Shown here: positions 44,161 through 53,922 of the stretch, in pieces
Numbering within the stretch: position 1 is the first letter of the stretch
Layout of the letters: every line of letters starts with the position of its first letter
Source: Solibacillus sp. FSL W7-1464
GTDB lineage: Bacteria > Bacillota > Bacilli > Bacillales_A > Planococcaceae
Direction of reading: 5' to 3'
NCBI RefSeq assembly: GCF_038004425.1
Contig: NZ_JBBORC010000001.1
Span: forward strand, 2,705,001-2,769,000
DNA: 64,000 bases
The notes under the pieces: generated by a model
Told to the model about the DNA's origin: nothing
Seen by the model: the letters and a program-made list of their open reading frames with translations, nothing else
Databases searched by the model: none
Translations under genes and position numbers: made by a program

Positions 44161-45120
44161 TTATTTTCTGCGGTTTGTTCCCGTAATTTCAAGCGGTGTC
44201 GTTAATGCTTGTACTCGCTGTAAAATACGGCCCGATTTCATTTCATCAATTGCCCCATGTTCAGTTACGGACCATTGTTCTTCCAGCTGTTTGTAATTGA
44301 AGTTTGAAGAGATGAATGTCGGCAATTTTTCCGCCATACGGTAATGCAGGATCGAGCCGATAATTTCATCTCTTGTCCATGTAGAAATCGGCTCAGAACC
44401 TACGTCATCGAGCATTAATACCGGTACCTTTTTTACAAAGTCGATTTTCTGTTCAATCGATCCTTCTGTTACCGACGACTTCAACTCACGGATGAATTCC
44501 GGCATATATACTAATAAAGTTTGAATACGTTCTTTCGACAAAGCATTTGCGATGGCGCCTAAAATATAGGTTTTCCCAACACCAAATGTGCCGTATAAAT
44601 ACAGCCCTTTTGCAGGAAGCTCTTTCGTCTCACGGTATTGCTTTCTGAATTCAACCATAAACTGTGTCGCAGCCATGCGGGAGTTATCGTTCATATCCAT
44701 TTCATTGAAGTCTGCGTTCAGGACATCTTTCGGCATATACATCGTCTTCATCATTGAAGCTAATTCACGCTGATCATCTTCTTTAATCATTTGTTCGCAC
44801 TTGCGGTAAATAATATTAATCTGACCATTAGAAAGCATTAATTGCGGAACATGGCCTTTATAGAAATTTTGACACTGTGATGTAGAACCGGCTCCGCAGC
44901 AAGTGTGCTTTTGCTCTACAAATTCGAAAAGAGTCGTCATTCCATATTGGATAACAGCCGAGTTTTCCGTCATATTATGGTCATTCATAAACTGCTTTAC
45001 ACTTGGATGTGAAAGGACCCGGTTTTTTAGTTCATTATATTTTTGCTCAAATGATGGGATATTTATTTTATTGAGCGAATCTTTTATTGGTTCGATCGTA
45101 CTCACCTGCTTTTTAGTCAC
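44161..45120 (-). CDS. dnaI: Primosomal helicase loader DnaI
   Basis: The 319-residue AAA+ loader has an N-terminal zinc-binding domain (Cys74, Cys75, Cys83, His90), Walker A GTFGVGKT (177-184) and Walker B VLMLDD (235-240). It loads the replicative helicase DnaC with DnaB and DnaD at origins and restart sites. The start is GTG at 45118-45120, overlapping the dnaB stop by 8 nt, so translation is coupled to dnaB. The length is close to that of B. subtilis DnaI; unlike its partner it is not expanded. Confidence 0.94.
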   Translation of the reverse strand: MTKKQVSTIEPIKDSLNKINIPSFEQKYNELKNRVLSHPSVKQFMNDHNMTENSAVIQYGMTTLFEFVEQKHTCCGAGSTSQCQNFYKGHVPQLMLSNGQINIIYRKCEQMIKEDDQRELASMMKTMYMPKDVLNADFNEMDMNDNSRMAATQFMVEFRKQYRETKELPAKGLYLYGTFGVGKTYILGAIANALSKERIQTLLVYMPEFIRELKSSVTEGSIEQKIDFVKKVPVLMLDDVGSEPISTWTRDEIIGSILHYRMAEKLPTFISSNFNYKQLEEQWSVTEHGAIDEMKSGRILQRVQALTTPLEITGTNRRK

Positions 45121-47860
45121 TATTTAATTGCTCTAATAATTTTTTGCGCTGCTCTTCAAAATCAATCTGGTTTTGAGTATCGCTGGAATTAGCTTGCTGT
45201 ACAGGTTCCTGATCTTTTTCTTTAAACCAATCCGGAACAACGCCAACTTTTCTTGCCCCGCGCTGTTTGTTTTTCTTATCTTGCATTTCAGTATAAATCT
45301 TCGCTTGATTAATCGTCTGAATTTTATTGTTTCGCCATGTATTTGCGACACTGTTAATATATTTTTCAGGCAATGCACCTTCTGTTTTTTCCATTACATA
45401 CTCTAACATGTAATTTACGACAGCCGGGATCATTTTGTAATGCAAGATTAATTTTTCCGCTGTTGCGACAACATACGCAAACGGCTCATGACCTTCGTTC
45501 AACTCTTTTGTAAAAACATATGGTGTCGCTTTTTCATAGCGGGCCAATTCTGGTGTGAACACATAATCCTGAGGATAATATTTCGGTAAATCCTGCTCGG
45601 TAATTTTTACGTCCACTTTATTTTCTTTATAATTCGATTCAATGTAAGCAAGTGCATCTTTAGCCAACAGGATATTTTTCAGCTGCATATTCAGTGCAAG
45701 CGTCTGAATTTGGTTACGTCCGAAACGGCTCGTTTTATTCGTTAAAATAAATTCAAGAATGGCGTTGACCACTCCGACTTTAATACCGTGTTTCAATACG
45801 AGATCATCCACTTGCTTCACCAGCATTTCAACAGGTTCTTTCCCGTTAAGCAGATTTTTCATGAAATCATATGGCAATGTTTCATCAAAAGCCGGAATCC
45901 ATTTTGACATATCCTTAACGGTAACTTTAAATGCAAGCGGTGTATCCATCGTAATTTTAGAAGCCTTCAACTGTGTTCCATCGCTTTCTTCTACAATACG
46001 GAGTGCTTCTAAAGCATTTGCAGGCGGGTTTAACATCCAGTTTCCAGCGATAGACTGCACAAAATTTTTCGTCAGTTTCCCATTGCTCTCATTATAGGCA
46101 TACTCCATCAGCACATTGACTGCACCTACCGATAGGCCTTGCTGCAATACGAGTTCCTCGGCTAAATCAACAATAAATTTCACCGGCTTTTTCCCTTTAT
46201 ACAATGATTTCAGGAAGTAATAAGGAAGCGTTTTATCATAGTGAATCGATTGGTCATCTACTGTTAAATAATCTTCTGTCACTTTAATAAGGTTGCGTTC
46301 ATTCCGCTTCTCAATATAGTCCAAGGCTTGCTCAGCTGATTTGATTTGATTGTACCGGATTTCAGATGCCAGCGCTTCTACAAACGATTCCGGCAAGTTG
46401 CCTTTTGTCGAATCCCATACATGACGAATGATGACGTTTGCCACTTCAATCGGGATATCATAAGAACTGTAAAGCGATTCTGCTAGTTTTACATGCCCTG
46501 AAAATGGTTCTTCACCATGTGTCAAAATCAGCAAATACTGATAAGGTGTAGAATTTTTAAAGTCAACGAGTGCAGGGTCAGGAGAATCGGTTTTCGAGTT
46601 ATTATTTTCTTCAACTTTTTTCAAGTCGTCATTCGTAACCGTAATTTGAGATAGATTTTTCGACTTACGATCCCGGTAACTATGTTCAGCTTTTGCAATT
46701 TCCATTGTATTTCCAGCGGTTTTCGCACCTTTTTTCAGCCAGTTGTTCATGACAACCTTCATAAAGTTTTTATTATAATTCAATTCATCATTCATTGAAA
46801 TATAATGGATCAAAACATTCAATGTGCCGTAAGAGACCCCTTTTCTAATGAAATTGTTAAATTCCATTACAATGGATTCCGGGGGCAAATAACCATTAAA
46901 TTTTTGGAAAACTTCAATCGGTGAGGTTTTTTCCAAATACTCAATTAAACCTTCTTTATCATTTATATTTTGCTGTTTTTTTGCAGGAGCGGTATTAACT
47001 ACTTCTACTGAATGGAAGATGTCCTGTTTTCTGACCAGTTTGGGCTTTGCGACACCTACGTTCAGCTGGTAGTATTCTTCACAGCGTTTTTCAAGCTCTT
47101 TTTTCGTTAATCCTTCATCTGTATCCCATGCGAGTAACACGATTCTTTGCATATCCGTAACAGAGAAATTGTACATAAATGCTAATTTGGCAATGGCGAT
47201 TTTAATATCCAGTGTAAACAATCTACTTGGAATTAAGTTTTGGCTCATGCCCATCATGAAGCCTTTGAAATCAAATAAGTCATACTCAAACGGGTACGAC
47301 ATTTTTGAACGTTCATTTACCGAACCTGTATTTTCCTGCATAACTTGCTTTAGCTCAGCTTCCGTTATTGCAACAAATGCATCATTAAAACTGCATGTCA
47401 CATCCTTGTATCCATGTAAAGAAATATCATGTTTCGTTAGTTTACTTCTTAACGACTCATACTGTTCACGGCCGATTTTTCGTAAAAGCGCTACAGAAAG
47501 AATTGAATCGTCAAAGAAGTCATGGCCCGTCAATGGCGGATATAAAATATATTTCATCGATTTATAGGAATCCATCATCTTTTCAAATGTCTTCACTAAA
47601 CCGATTGCTTCTAATACAATTCTTGCTTGCAGTAATTGCTTCGGTTTAAAACTTAATGAATCGAGCAGGTTGCTGTGAAAACAAGTAGCTTTTTCGTGTT
47701 GCTGTGTTTCAACCCATAACTTTAAATATAGTGCGGTAGCTTCAACACCGATAATCGGCTGATAGCATAATTGCAATGCAAGCTGATGCTCACTAGTGAT
47801 AGTTTGAGGGCAATGAATTTCACAATGGTCATATGGATTTAGCTGATTCATCATTACCAT
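45113..47860 (-). CDS. dnaB: Helicase-loading protein DnaB, expanded form with five DnaD-like C-terminal domains
   Basis: A Bacillus-type DnaB (initiation/membrane attachment protein), identified by its N-terminal winged-helix domain (ALQLCYQPIIGVEATALYLK), the first DnaD-like region (~190-265), and its place between nrdR and dnaI. It is 915 residues against about 470 in B. subtilis. Residues 312-395, 438-521, 544-627, 662-745 and 779-862 are five related ~84-residue helical units. Each begins like L/T-P-Y-x-F-x-K-x-L-x-x-G-x-x-P and ends in an AxxALxYIE-like helix, equivalent to the single C-terminal DnaB_2 domain of the B. subtilis protein. Linkers between units share an (I/V)-x-(V/I)-T-x-x-D/M motif. 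The usual C-terminal tail (VVPDWFKEKDQEP, then EEQRKKLLEQL) is intact. ATG follows AGGAGG. The frame is continuous. Confidence 0.93.
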   Translation of the reverse strand: MVMMNQLNPYDHCEIHCPQTITSEHQLALQLCYQPIIGVEATALYLKLWVETQQHEKATCFHSNLLDSLSFKPKQLLQARIVLEAIGLVKTFEKMMDSYKSMKYILYPPLTGHDFFDDSILSVALLRKIGREQYESLRSKLTKHDISLHGYKDVTCSFNDAFVAITEAELKQVMQENTGSVNERSKMSYPFEYDLFDFKGFMMGMSQNLIPSRLFTLDIKIAIAKLAFMYNFSVTDMQRIVLLAWDTDEGLTKKELEKRCEEYYQLNVGVAKPKLVRKQDIFHSVEVVNTAPAKKQQNINDKEGLIEYLEKTSPIEVFQKFNGYLPPESIVMEFNNFIRKGVSYGTLNVLIHYISMNDELNYNKNFMKVVMNNWLKKGAKTAGNTMEIAKAEHSYRDRKSKNLSQITVTNDDLKKVEENNNSKTDSPDPALVDFKNSTPYQYLLILTHGEEPFSGHVKLAESLYSSYDIPIEVANVIIRHVWDSTKGNLPESFVEALASEIRYNQIKSAEQALDYIEKRNERNLIKVTEDYLTVDDQSIHYDKTLPYYFLKSLYKGKKPVKFIVDLAEELVLQQGLSVGAVNVLMEYAYNESNGKLTKNFVQSIAGNWMLNPPANALEALRIVEESDGTQLKASKITMDTPLAFKVTVKDMSKWIPAFDETLPYDFMKNLLNGKEPVEMLVKQVDDLVLKHGIKVGVVNAILEFILTNKTSRFGRNQIQTLALNMQLKNILLAKDALAYIESNYKENKVDVKITEQDLPKYYPQDYVFTPELARYEKATPYVFTKELNEGHEPFAYVVATAEKLILHYKMIPAVVNYMLEYVMEKTEGALPEKYINSVANTWRNNKIQTINQAKIYTEMQDKKNKQRGARKVGVVPDWFKEKDQEPVQQANSSDTQNQIDFEEQRKKLLEQLNSD
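45275..46927 (-). repeat. Tandem protein-level repeats within dnaB (five units)
   Basis: Units on the minus strand: 46927-46676, 46549-46298, 46231-45980, 45877-45626 and 45526-45275. Unit starts are spaced 106-126 codons apart. Similarity is clear in protein but not in nucleotides, so the duplications are old. Units 1, 3 and 5 keep the F/Y-xxx-(I/V)-xxx-W motif of DnaD-like domains; units 2 and 4 lack the Trp. Confidence 0.85.
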
Positions 47861-47876
47861 TTATCCCTCCTAACAC

Positions 47877-48344
47877 TTATTTGTCGTTTGACTGACGGGT
47901 CATGATTTCTTTCAGTTCCTCAATAAATACAGTAATATCTTTAAATTGGCGGTAAACAGATGCGAAACGTACATAGGCTACTTCATCAATTTTCGCAAGT
48001 CGATCCATTACCATCTCCCCGACATCTTCCGAGCGTACTTCCGCATTACCTAATCGGCGCAGTTCTTTTTCAATTGAAAGAACGATCTCCTCTAATTGTT
48101 CTAATGCAACCGGCCGTTTTTCACATGCGCGAATTAGTCCTCGCAATACTTTTTCACGGCTGAACTCCTCGCGTGAGCCATCCTTTTTCACAACGATTAA
48201 CGGGGTTTCTTCAATTTTTTCAAATGTCGTAAAGCGAAAGGCACATGATTCACATTCACGACGTCTGCGAATTTCTTTATTATCATCAACAGGTCTTGAG
48301 TCTACAACGCGTGTCCCATTGTATTGACAAGCTGGACATCTCAT
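47877..48344 (-). CDS. nrdR: Transcriptional repressor NrdR
   Basis: The 155-residue protein has a zinc ribbon (Cys3, Cys6, Cys31, Cys34: [19 protein letters not shown], then [17 protein letters not shown]) and an ATP-cone domain (~49-139). It senses ATP/dATP and represses ribonucleotide reductase genes. ATG at 48344 follows TAGGAGAAA with long spacing. It is the first gene of nrdR-dnaB-dnaI, as in B. subtilis. Confidence 0.96.
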   Translation of the reverse strand: MRCPACQYNGTRVVDSRPVDDNKEIRRRRECESCAFRFTTFEKIEETPLIVVKKDGSREEFSREKVLRGLIRACEKRPVALEQLEEIVLSIEKELRRLGNAEVRSEDVGEMVMDRLAKIDEVAYVRFASVYRQFKDITVFIEELKEIMTRQSNDK

Positions 48345-48377
48345 ATAATAATTTCTCCTAAAAGTTAGTTTAATCCT

Positions 48378-48383
48378 ATTATA
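48378..48383 (-). promoter_or_regulatory. Extended -10 promoter element of nrdR-dnaB-dnaI
   Basis: Minus strand TGTTATAAT contains a perfect TATAAT with the extended -10 TG. The -35 position falls inside the hairpin at 48386-48422. Confidence 0.55.
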
Positions 48384-48385
48384 AC

Positions 48386-48422
48386 AAAAACAACGCGCTT
48401 GAAATAGTGCTTCACGCGCGTT
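48386..48422 (-). terminator. Terminator overlapping the nrdR promoter
   Basis: AACGCGC and GCGCGTT arms with an inner TGAA/TTCA extension are followed on the minus strand by GTTTTTGTT. It would stop transcription from gapB while forming part of the nrdR promoter region. Confidence 0.65.
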
Positions 48423-48479
48423 GAAATTTTCCAATGGAAAGTCATTCAATTATATAGTGCATTGTTGCTTCACACAATA

Positions 48480-48522
48480 GAAAAAGCCTTTTGCAAAAAT
48501 AATTTACTTTCTGCAAAAGGTT
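48480..48522 (-). terminator. Terminator downstream of gapB
   Basis: AACCTTTTGCA / TGCAAAAGGCTTTTT stem with a 16-nt loop on the minus strand, 71 nt after the gapB stop. Confidence 0.75.
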
Positions 48523-48592
48523 CTTTCTGTATCATTAAGGCGCGTGCTTATGCCTTTTTAAAATGAACAACCACACTTAATAAAGCAATAAA

Positions 48593-49612
48593 TTATGCAT
48601 TTACTACAGCTAATTCATTTGCAATTTTTTTCGTTAAGTCTACTACGCGAGCAGAGTAACCCCACTCATTATCATACCAGGCGATGACTTTCACTTTACG
48701 GTCACCTAATACAATCGTAGTTAAACCGTCTACAGTAGATGAGTATGTTGTTGTATTGTAGTCAGAAGACACTAATGGTTCCATAGAGAAGTTTAAAATA
48801 CCGTTCATTTTGCCTTCAGCTGCCGCTTTAAATGCTGCATTTACTTCTTCTACTGTTACATCTTTTTCTACATCTACAACTAAATCTACTAAAGAAACAT
48901 TTGGTGTTGGCACACGTAATGCCATACCGTGGATTTTCCCGTCCAATTCCGGTAATACAAGACGCAATGCTTTTGCCGCACCAGTTGAAGTAGGGATGAT
49001 TGATGATCCACAGTTACGTGCACGACGTAAATCTTTGTGAGGATTATCAATGTTATTTTGATCGTTTGTGTAAGCGTGAACCGTTGTCATTAAACCGTTT
49101 ACAATACCGAACTCATCGTTTAATACTTTTGCTACAGGAGCTAAACAGTTTGTTGTACAAGATGCATTTGAAATGACATCATGCTTTGTTAAATCCAACT
49201 TATCGTCATTTACACCTAAAACAACCGTAATATCTTCATTTTTACCAGGAGCAGTTAAAATAACCTTTTTCGCGCCAGCTTCAATATGTTTTGCTGCTTT
49301 ATCACGGTCATTGAATTTACCAGTTGCTTCAATTACGATATCAACACCCATTTGAGCCCATGGTAATTTTAATGGATCACGTTCACTAACTAATTCAACA
49401 CGTTTGCCATTTACAATTAAGGCACCTTCGACTGCTTCAACAGTTCCAGGGAACATTCCATGATTTGTGTCATACTTAATTAAATGTGCTAACGTTTCAG
49501 ATGGATAGCTTGCGTTCACTGCTACGATATTCACGTCACCGCGCATCATTGCTTGTCGGAACACCATACGACCAATGCGGCCAAAACCATTAATTGCAAT
49601 AGAAACTGTCAT
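48593..49612 (-). CDS. gapB: Glyceraldehyde-3-phosphate dehydrogenase, GapB type
   Basis: The 339-residue protein has an N-terminal Rossmann domain ([17 protein letters not shown]) and catalytic Cys152 in [12 protein letters not shown]. The segment after strand 2 is VNASY rather than NDLTD, which in B. subtilis marks the NADP-using gluconeogenic GapB rather than glycolytic GapA. Its location between coaE and nrdR matches B. subtilis gapB. ATG follows TAGGAGGA. Expected to be active in gluconeogenesis; regulation was not identified here. Confidence 0.9.
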   Translation of the reverse strand: MTVSIAINGFGRIGRMVFRQAMMRGDVNIVAVNASYPSETLAHLIKYDTNHGMFPGTVEAVEGALIVNGKRVELVSERDPLKLPWAQMGVDIVIEATGKFNDRDKAAKHIEAGAKKVILTAPGKNEDITVVLGVNDDKLDLTKHDVISNASCTTNCLAPVAKVLNDEFGIVNGLMTTVHAYTNDQNNIDNPHKDLRRARNCGSSIIPTSTGAAKALRLVLPELDGKIHGMALRVPTPNVSLVDLVVDVEKDVTVEEVNAAFKAAAEGKMNGILNFSMEPLVSSDYNTTTYSSTVDGLTTIVLGDRKVKVIAWYDNEWGYSARVVDLTKKIANELAVVNA

Positions 49613-49754
49613 ATTATTTAAATCCTCCTAAAAGTACGATTCATTCATTTTATTTATTCGATGATTAGTATAACACATTTTCTAAAAAGGTGAACATATT
49701 TAATACACTAAATTAAATTTGTTATTTTCAGATAATACATACCCGCAAAATTAA

Positions 49755-49791
49755 AACCTCAACCAACTTTTTAATAAAATTTGTTGAGGTT
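49755..49791 (-). terminator. Terminator downstream of coaE
   Basis: AACCTCAAC / GTTGAGGTT stem with a T-rich tail on the minus strand. Confidence 0.65.
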
Positions 49792-49797
49792 ATTATT

Positions 49798-50394
49798 TTA
49801 CTTCAGTACATTCCACTCATACAAAATATTTTGAAGCTGAATAGCTGTATCTTCCAGCGTGCAGTTATTATGTATAACCGCATCAGCTAACTTCTCTTTT
49901 TCTTTGACTGGAATCTGTGTTGCAATACGGGCGTTTGCTTCTTCTTCCGTAAAGCCGTTTCGTTCCATTAAGCGCTTCAGCTGCACCTCTTTGTTTACGG
50001 AAACAACAATAATTTTTTCAACGAAATGTTCCAGCTTACTTTCAAATAACAGCGGAATATCCATGAAAATATTTTTTTCGCCAAACGAGATAAACTCATC
50101 ACGCTGACGCAGCATTTCTTCACGAATAGCCGGATGTATGATGCCGTTTAAAGTTTTTCGCATTTCTTCATTATGAAAAATCATACTACCCACTTTTGCC
50201 CTATCCATTGAACCATCCTGTGCTATGACTTCCGGTCCGAATGCTTCTGCAATCTTTTTTAATGTCGGTGTGCCAGGCTCGACGACTTTTCGTGCTACTA
50301 CATCTGCATCAACGATTGGCAATCCGTATGACTCAATCATTTTTGCAACTGTGCTCTTTCCGCTGGCAATACTACCTGTTAACCCAATAATCAC
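49798..50394 (-). CDS. coaE: Dephospho-CoA kinase
   Basis: A 198-residue P-loop kinase catalysing the last step of CoA synthesis. GLTGSIASGKST is at residues 4-15, then DADVVARKVVEPG and FMDIPLLFES. The start is GTG at 50394 with GGGG 7 nt upstream. It follows mutM by 12 nt, so it belongs to the polA-mutM-coaE unit. Confidence 0.95.
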   Translation of the reverse strand: MIIGLTGSIASGKSTVAKMIESYGLPIVDADVVARKVVEPGTPTLKKIAEAFGPEVIAQDGSMDRAKVGSMIFHNEEMRKTLNGIIHPAIREEMLRQRDEFISFGEKNIFMDIPLLFESKLEHFVEKIIVVSVNKEVQLKRLMERNGFTEEEANARIATQIPVKEKEKLADAVIHNNCTLEDTAIQLQNILYEWNVLK

Positions 50395-50406
50395 AGCAAT
50401 TCCCCT

Positions 50407-51279
50407 TTACTTTTGACATTGCGGACAATATGTCGATGTTCTTCCCGCGATGACGATCGATTCTGTATTTGTTTCACATGCAACACATTGCTTTTTTCCA
50501 TACATTTTCAGCCGATGCTGCATTGTCCCTGCACCGCCATTAATACTGCGGTAATCCGAAATTGTCGATCCGCCCGAATCAATGCTTTCCTGCAACACAT
50601 CACAAATGACATGAAAGAGTTTCGTCTTTTGCTCACGACTTAACTCACTTGTTATTTTCCCCGGATGAATAAGCATTTTGAACAATGCTTCGGTTGCATA
50701 AATATTGCCGCAACCGGAAATCACCTGGCCGTCCATGATGACTTCCTTAATCGGTTTCTTTGAGAACTTCGGTTTTTCGCTTTGCATAAGGAAAAAATCA
50801 CAGGCGATTTTATCAAATGGCTCCGGCGCCATTTTTAACAATGGAGGATGGTCGGCAATTTCCTTAATAAAGCGCAGTTCGCCAAAACGGCGGATATCAG
50901 CATAGACAAGCAGCTCTCCGCTTGCCAATGTGAATATCGCATGAATATGCTTACGGAATTTTTCTTCTGTTATTTCCAGCACATCATTCACAACAAACCA
51001 TGCGCCACTCATACCTAAATGATTCACTAATATAAAACGTTCATCATTTTTCTTGAGATGAAAGAATATATATTTCGATCTGCGCTCCAGTTTATCGATT
51101 GTCATATCGCGTACTAATAGTTCAAATTGTGAAGGCTTTGCATTTTTTACAATCGCCTGTTTACCTGCTTCATGTGATGTATAAACGACATCCGATAAAG
51201 AGACAGATTCAATCGTTTTCCCTTCTACGATTGGTCGTAAATCACGTACGACCCCTTCTACTTCTGGTAATTCCGGCAT
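50407..51279 (-). CDS. mutM: Formamidopyrimidine-DNA glycosylase
   Basis: The 290-residue bifunctional glycosylase/AP lyase removes 8-oxoguanine. The N-terminus is (M)PELPEVE, with catalytic Pro2 and Glu3 after Met removal. It has the SGCGNIYATEALF helix-two-turn-helix and a C-terminal zinc finger (Cys265, Cys268, Cys285, Cys288). It starts 12 nt after polA with AAGGAG upstream, as in B. subtilis. Confidence 0.96.
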   Translation of the reverse strand: MPELPEVEGVVRDLRPIVEGKTIESVSLSDVVYTSHEAGKQAIVKNAKPSQFELLVRDMTIDKLERRSKYIFFHLKKNDERFILVNHLGMSGAWFVVNDVLEITEEKFRKHIHAIFTLASGELLVYADIRRFGELRFIKEIADHPPLLKMAPEPFDKIACDFFLMQSEKPKFSKKPIKEVIMDGQVISGCGNIYATEALFKMLIHPGKITSELSREQKTKLFHVICDVLQESIDSGGSTISDYRSINGGAGTMQHRLKMYGKKQCVACETNTESIVIAGRTSTYCPQCQK

Positions 51280-51291
51280 AAATGGTACTCC

Positions 51292-53922
51292 TTATTTCGC
51301 ATCGTACCATGTAGGACCATATGAAAACTCAACCTTTAACGGCACACTTAACTTAATTGCATTTTCCATAACTTCAGGTACGATACGTTCTAAAATTTCA
51401 ACTTCTTCTTTTGGTGCTTCAAAAATAAGCTCATCGTGTACTTGCAATAATAGCTTCGTCTGTAATCCTTCTTGTTCAAGACGAGCATTCATGTCAATCA
51501 TTGCTTTTTTAATAATATCCGCTGCACTTCCTTGGATCGGTGTGTTCATCGCAGTACGCTCCGCAAAACTTCTTAAATTGAAGTTCGAGCTTGTGATGTC
51601 CGGCAAGTAGCGGCGGCGATTTAAAATCGTTGTAACGAAGCCGGCTTTTTTGGCCTCTTCAATACTTGTGTCCATATAGTTTTTTACACCCGGGAAGCTT
51701 TGCAAGTAGTTTTCGATAAAAATTGCCGCTTCTTTACGTGTAATATCAAGGCTTTGCGATAAGCCATAATCACTGATTCCATATACGATTCCAAAGTTTA
51801 CAGCTTTTGCTGTGCGACGCATTAAGCTTGTCACATCGTCCGGGTTTTCAAGATCAAACACATCCATTGCCGTACGCGTATGGATGTCCATTCCTTGCTG
51901 GAATGCCTCCACAAGCGCTTCATCACCGCACATATGAGCCAATACACGCAGTTCGATCTGAGAATAGTCAGCAGCAAACAGAATCCAGTCTTTTTTTGAC
52001 GGAACAAATGATTTTCGAATTTTACGCCCTTCTTCCAGGCGAATCGGGATATTTTGTAAATTCGGGTTTGTTGAGCTTAAACGCCCTGTTGAAGTTAATG
52101 CCTGCTGGAAACGGGTATGCACTTTGGAATCCTCTTCATGAACTTCTTTAATCAACCCTTCAATATACGTTGACTTCAGTTTTGCGATTGTTCGGTATTC
52201 CAGAATATGCTTTACAATATCATGCTCGGACTGCAGCTTCTCCAGCACATCGGCAGCTGTTGAATATCCTGTTTTCGTCTTTTTAATGACAGGTAAGCCA
52301 AGCTTATCAAACAAAATGACACCAAGCTGTTTCGGTGAATTAATATTGAATTTCTCGCCTGCCAGCTCATAAATTGTCGCTTCCATTACTTCAAGCTTCG
52401 CCTTCAGTTCATCACCCATTTGACGCAATGTACCGATATTGACCGTTATCCCTTCACTCTCCATCTTTCCTAAAATATGTGCAAGCGGCAGCTCCAGATT
52501 TTTGTATAATTCAAACTGTTCATTTTCCTTCAGCTTTTGCTCTAAAACTGGCTGCAGCTTCCAAACTGCCACGGCTTTTCTGCTTACATGTTCAGCTACA
52601 TGATCTGCCCCAGGAACAATCCACTTTGCCCCTTTCCCGTAAATTGCTTCATTGGACTGAACGTCCTGATAACCGAACTCTTTTGCAAGTGTTGCAACAT
52701 CATCACCTGAAATCGAAGGCTTTAAAATGTATGAAGCTAACAATAAATCAAACTCCACACCTTTTAGCTCAATCCCTAAACGATGGAGCATTGCTTGTGT
52801 CGCTTTGCTGTCTACAATGTATTTCTTCTTTGTTTCATCTTGTAGCCATGCTTTTAACTCAGCATTATCAATCACATTATCAATCGCTGTATATACCGTA
52901 CGTTCCCCGTCTGCCAAGGCTAAACCGAGAGCATTACAGCTATGGTAATGTTCATTTTCCAACTCCAGGTGGATCGCCATCGTATCTTTTAACATGTCGG
53001 CCGTAATAGCCTGCACATTTTCAAATACTAATTCAGCTTGTTCCGTTTCCACTGCTTCAAAATCGCTCTTTTCGATTAATGATTTAAAGCCAAGCTCCTG
53101 CCATACATCAAGAAGTGATTCCTCATCCGGACCTGAATAAGCTAAATCATCCAGTTTAATCGTAAGCGGTACATCTGTATGAATTGTCGCAAGCTTTTTT
53201 GATAAGTGCGCCATTTCTTCATTATCTATCAGTTTTTCTTTCATTTTCGAAGCTTTCAATGTATCCATCGCTTCATATAGTTTTTCAATCGTACCGTGTT
53301 CCTTTAATAATTTAATCGCTGTTTTTTCACCAACGCCCGGTACACCCGGAATATTATCCGATTGATCGCCCATAAGCCCTTTCATATCGATAATTTGCTC
53401 CGGCGTCAGTCCATACTTTTCTTCAATATGTGCTGGTGTATATTTTTCGATATCGGTAATCCCTTTACGGGTAATATATACTGTGACATCCTCTGTTGCG
53501 AGCTGCGTTAAATCCTTATCCCCTGAAACAACGATAACTTCCATCCCTTGTGCGGCAGCCTGTTTCGCCAGTGTTCCGATAATGTCATCTGCTTCGTACA
53601 TTTCCAGCTCATAGCGTTTAATCTTATACGCATCAATCAGCTTTCGAATATAAGGGAATTGTTCGGAAAGCTCTGGCGGAGTTTTTTGACGTCCCCCTTT
53701 ATATTCACCGAATGATTCATGACGAAAAGTCGTTTTGCCGGCATCGAACGCAACAAGCATTTGTGTCGGATTTTCCTCACCGATAATTTTTTGCAGCATT
53801 GTCGTAAATCCGTAAGTCGCATTTGTATGAATTCCACTGTCATTCGTCAGCAGCGGCAATGCAAAAAAGGCGCGATAAGCCAATGAGTTTCCATCTAATA
53901 AAAGCAATTTTTGTTTTGTCAT
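51292..53922 (-). CDS. polA: DNA polymerase I
   Basis: The 876-residue enzyme has a 5'-3' exonuclease domain (1-~290: LLLDGNSLAYRAFFALP; VSGDKDLTQLA; GVPGVGEKTAIKLL). A 3'-5' exonuclease-like domain follows (~310-465) whose carboxylates look degenerate, as in other Bacillales. Then the polymerase domain (LRVLAHMCGDEALVEAF; RRTAKAVNFGIVYG; LLQVHDEL). It fills gaps in repair and removes RNA primers. ATG at 53922 follows TGGAGGA; an upstream GTG frame lacks a site. Confidence 0.96.
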   Translation of the reverse strand: MTKQKLLLLDGNSLAYRAFFALPLLTNDSGIHTNATYGFTTMLQKIIGEENPTQMLVAFDAGKTTFRHESFGEYKGGRQKTPPELSEQFPYIRKLIDAYKIKRYELEMYEADDIIGTLAKQAAAQGMEVIVVSGDKDLTQLATEDVTVYITRKGITDIEKYTPAHIEEKYGLTPEQIIDMKGLMGDQSDNIPGVPGVGEKTAIKLLKEHGTIEKLYEAMDTLKASKMKEKLIDNEEMAHLSKKLATIHTDVPLTIKLDDLAYSGPDEESLLDVWQELGFKSLIEKSDFEAVETEQAELVFENVQAITADMLKDTMAIHLELENEHYHSCNALGLALADGERTVYTAIDNVIDNAELKAWLQDETKKKYIVDSKATQAMLHRLGIELKGVEFDLLLASYILKPSISGDDVATLAKEFGYQDVQSNEAIYGKGAKWIVPGADHVAEHVSRKAVAVWKLQPVLEQKLKENEQFELYKNLELPLAHILGKMESEGITVNIGTLRQMGDELKAKLEVMEATIYELAGEKFNINSPKQLGVILFDKLGLPVIKKTKTGYSTAADVLEKLQSEHDIVKHILEYRTIAKLKSTYIEGLIKEVHEEDSKVHTRFQQALTSTGRLSSTNPNLQNIPIRLEEGRKIRKSFVPSKKDWILFAADYSQIELRVLAHMCGDEALVEAFQQGMDIHTRTAMDVFDLENPDDVTSLMRRTAKAVNFGIVYGISDYGLSQSLDITRKEAAIFIENYLQSFPGVKNYMDTSIEEAKKAGFVTTILNRRRYLPDITSSNFNLRSFAERTAMNTPIQGSAADIIKKAMIDMNARLEQEGLQTKLLLQVHDELIFEAPKEEVEILERIVPEVMENAIKLSVPLKVEFSYGPTWYDAK

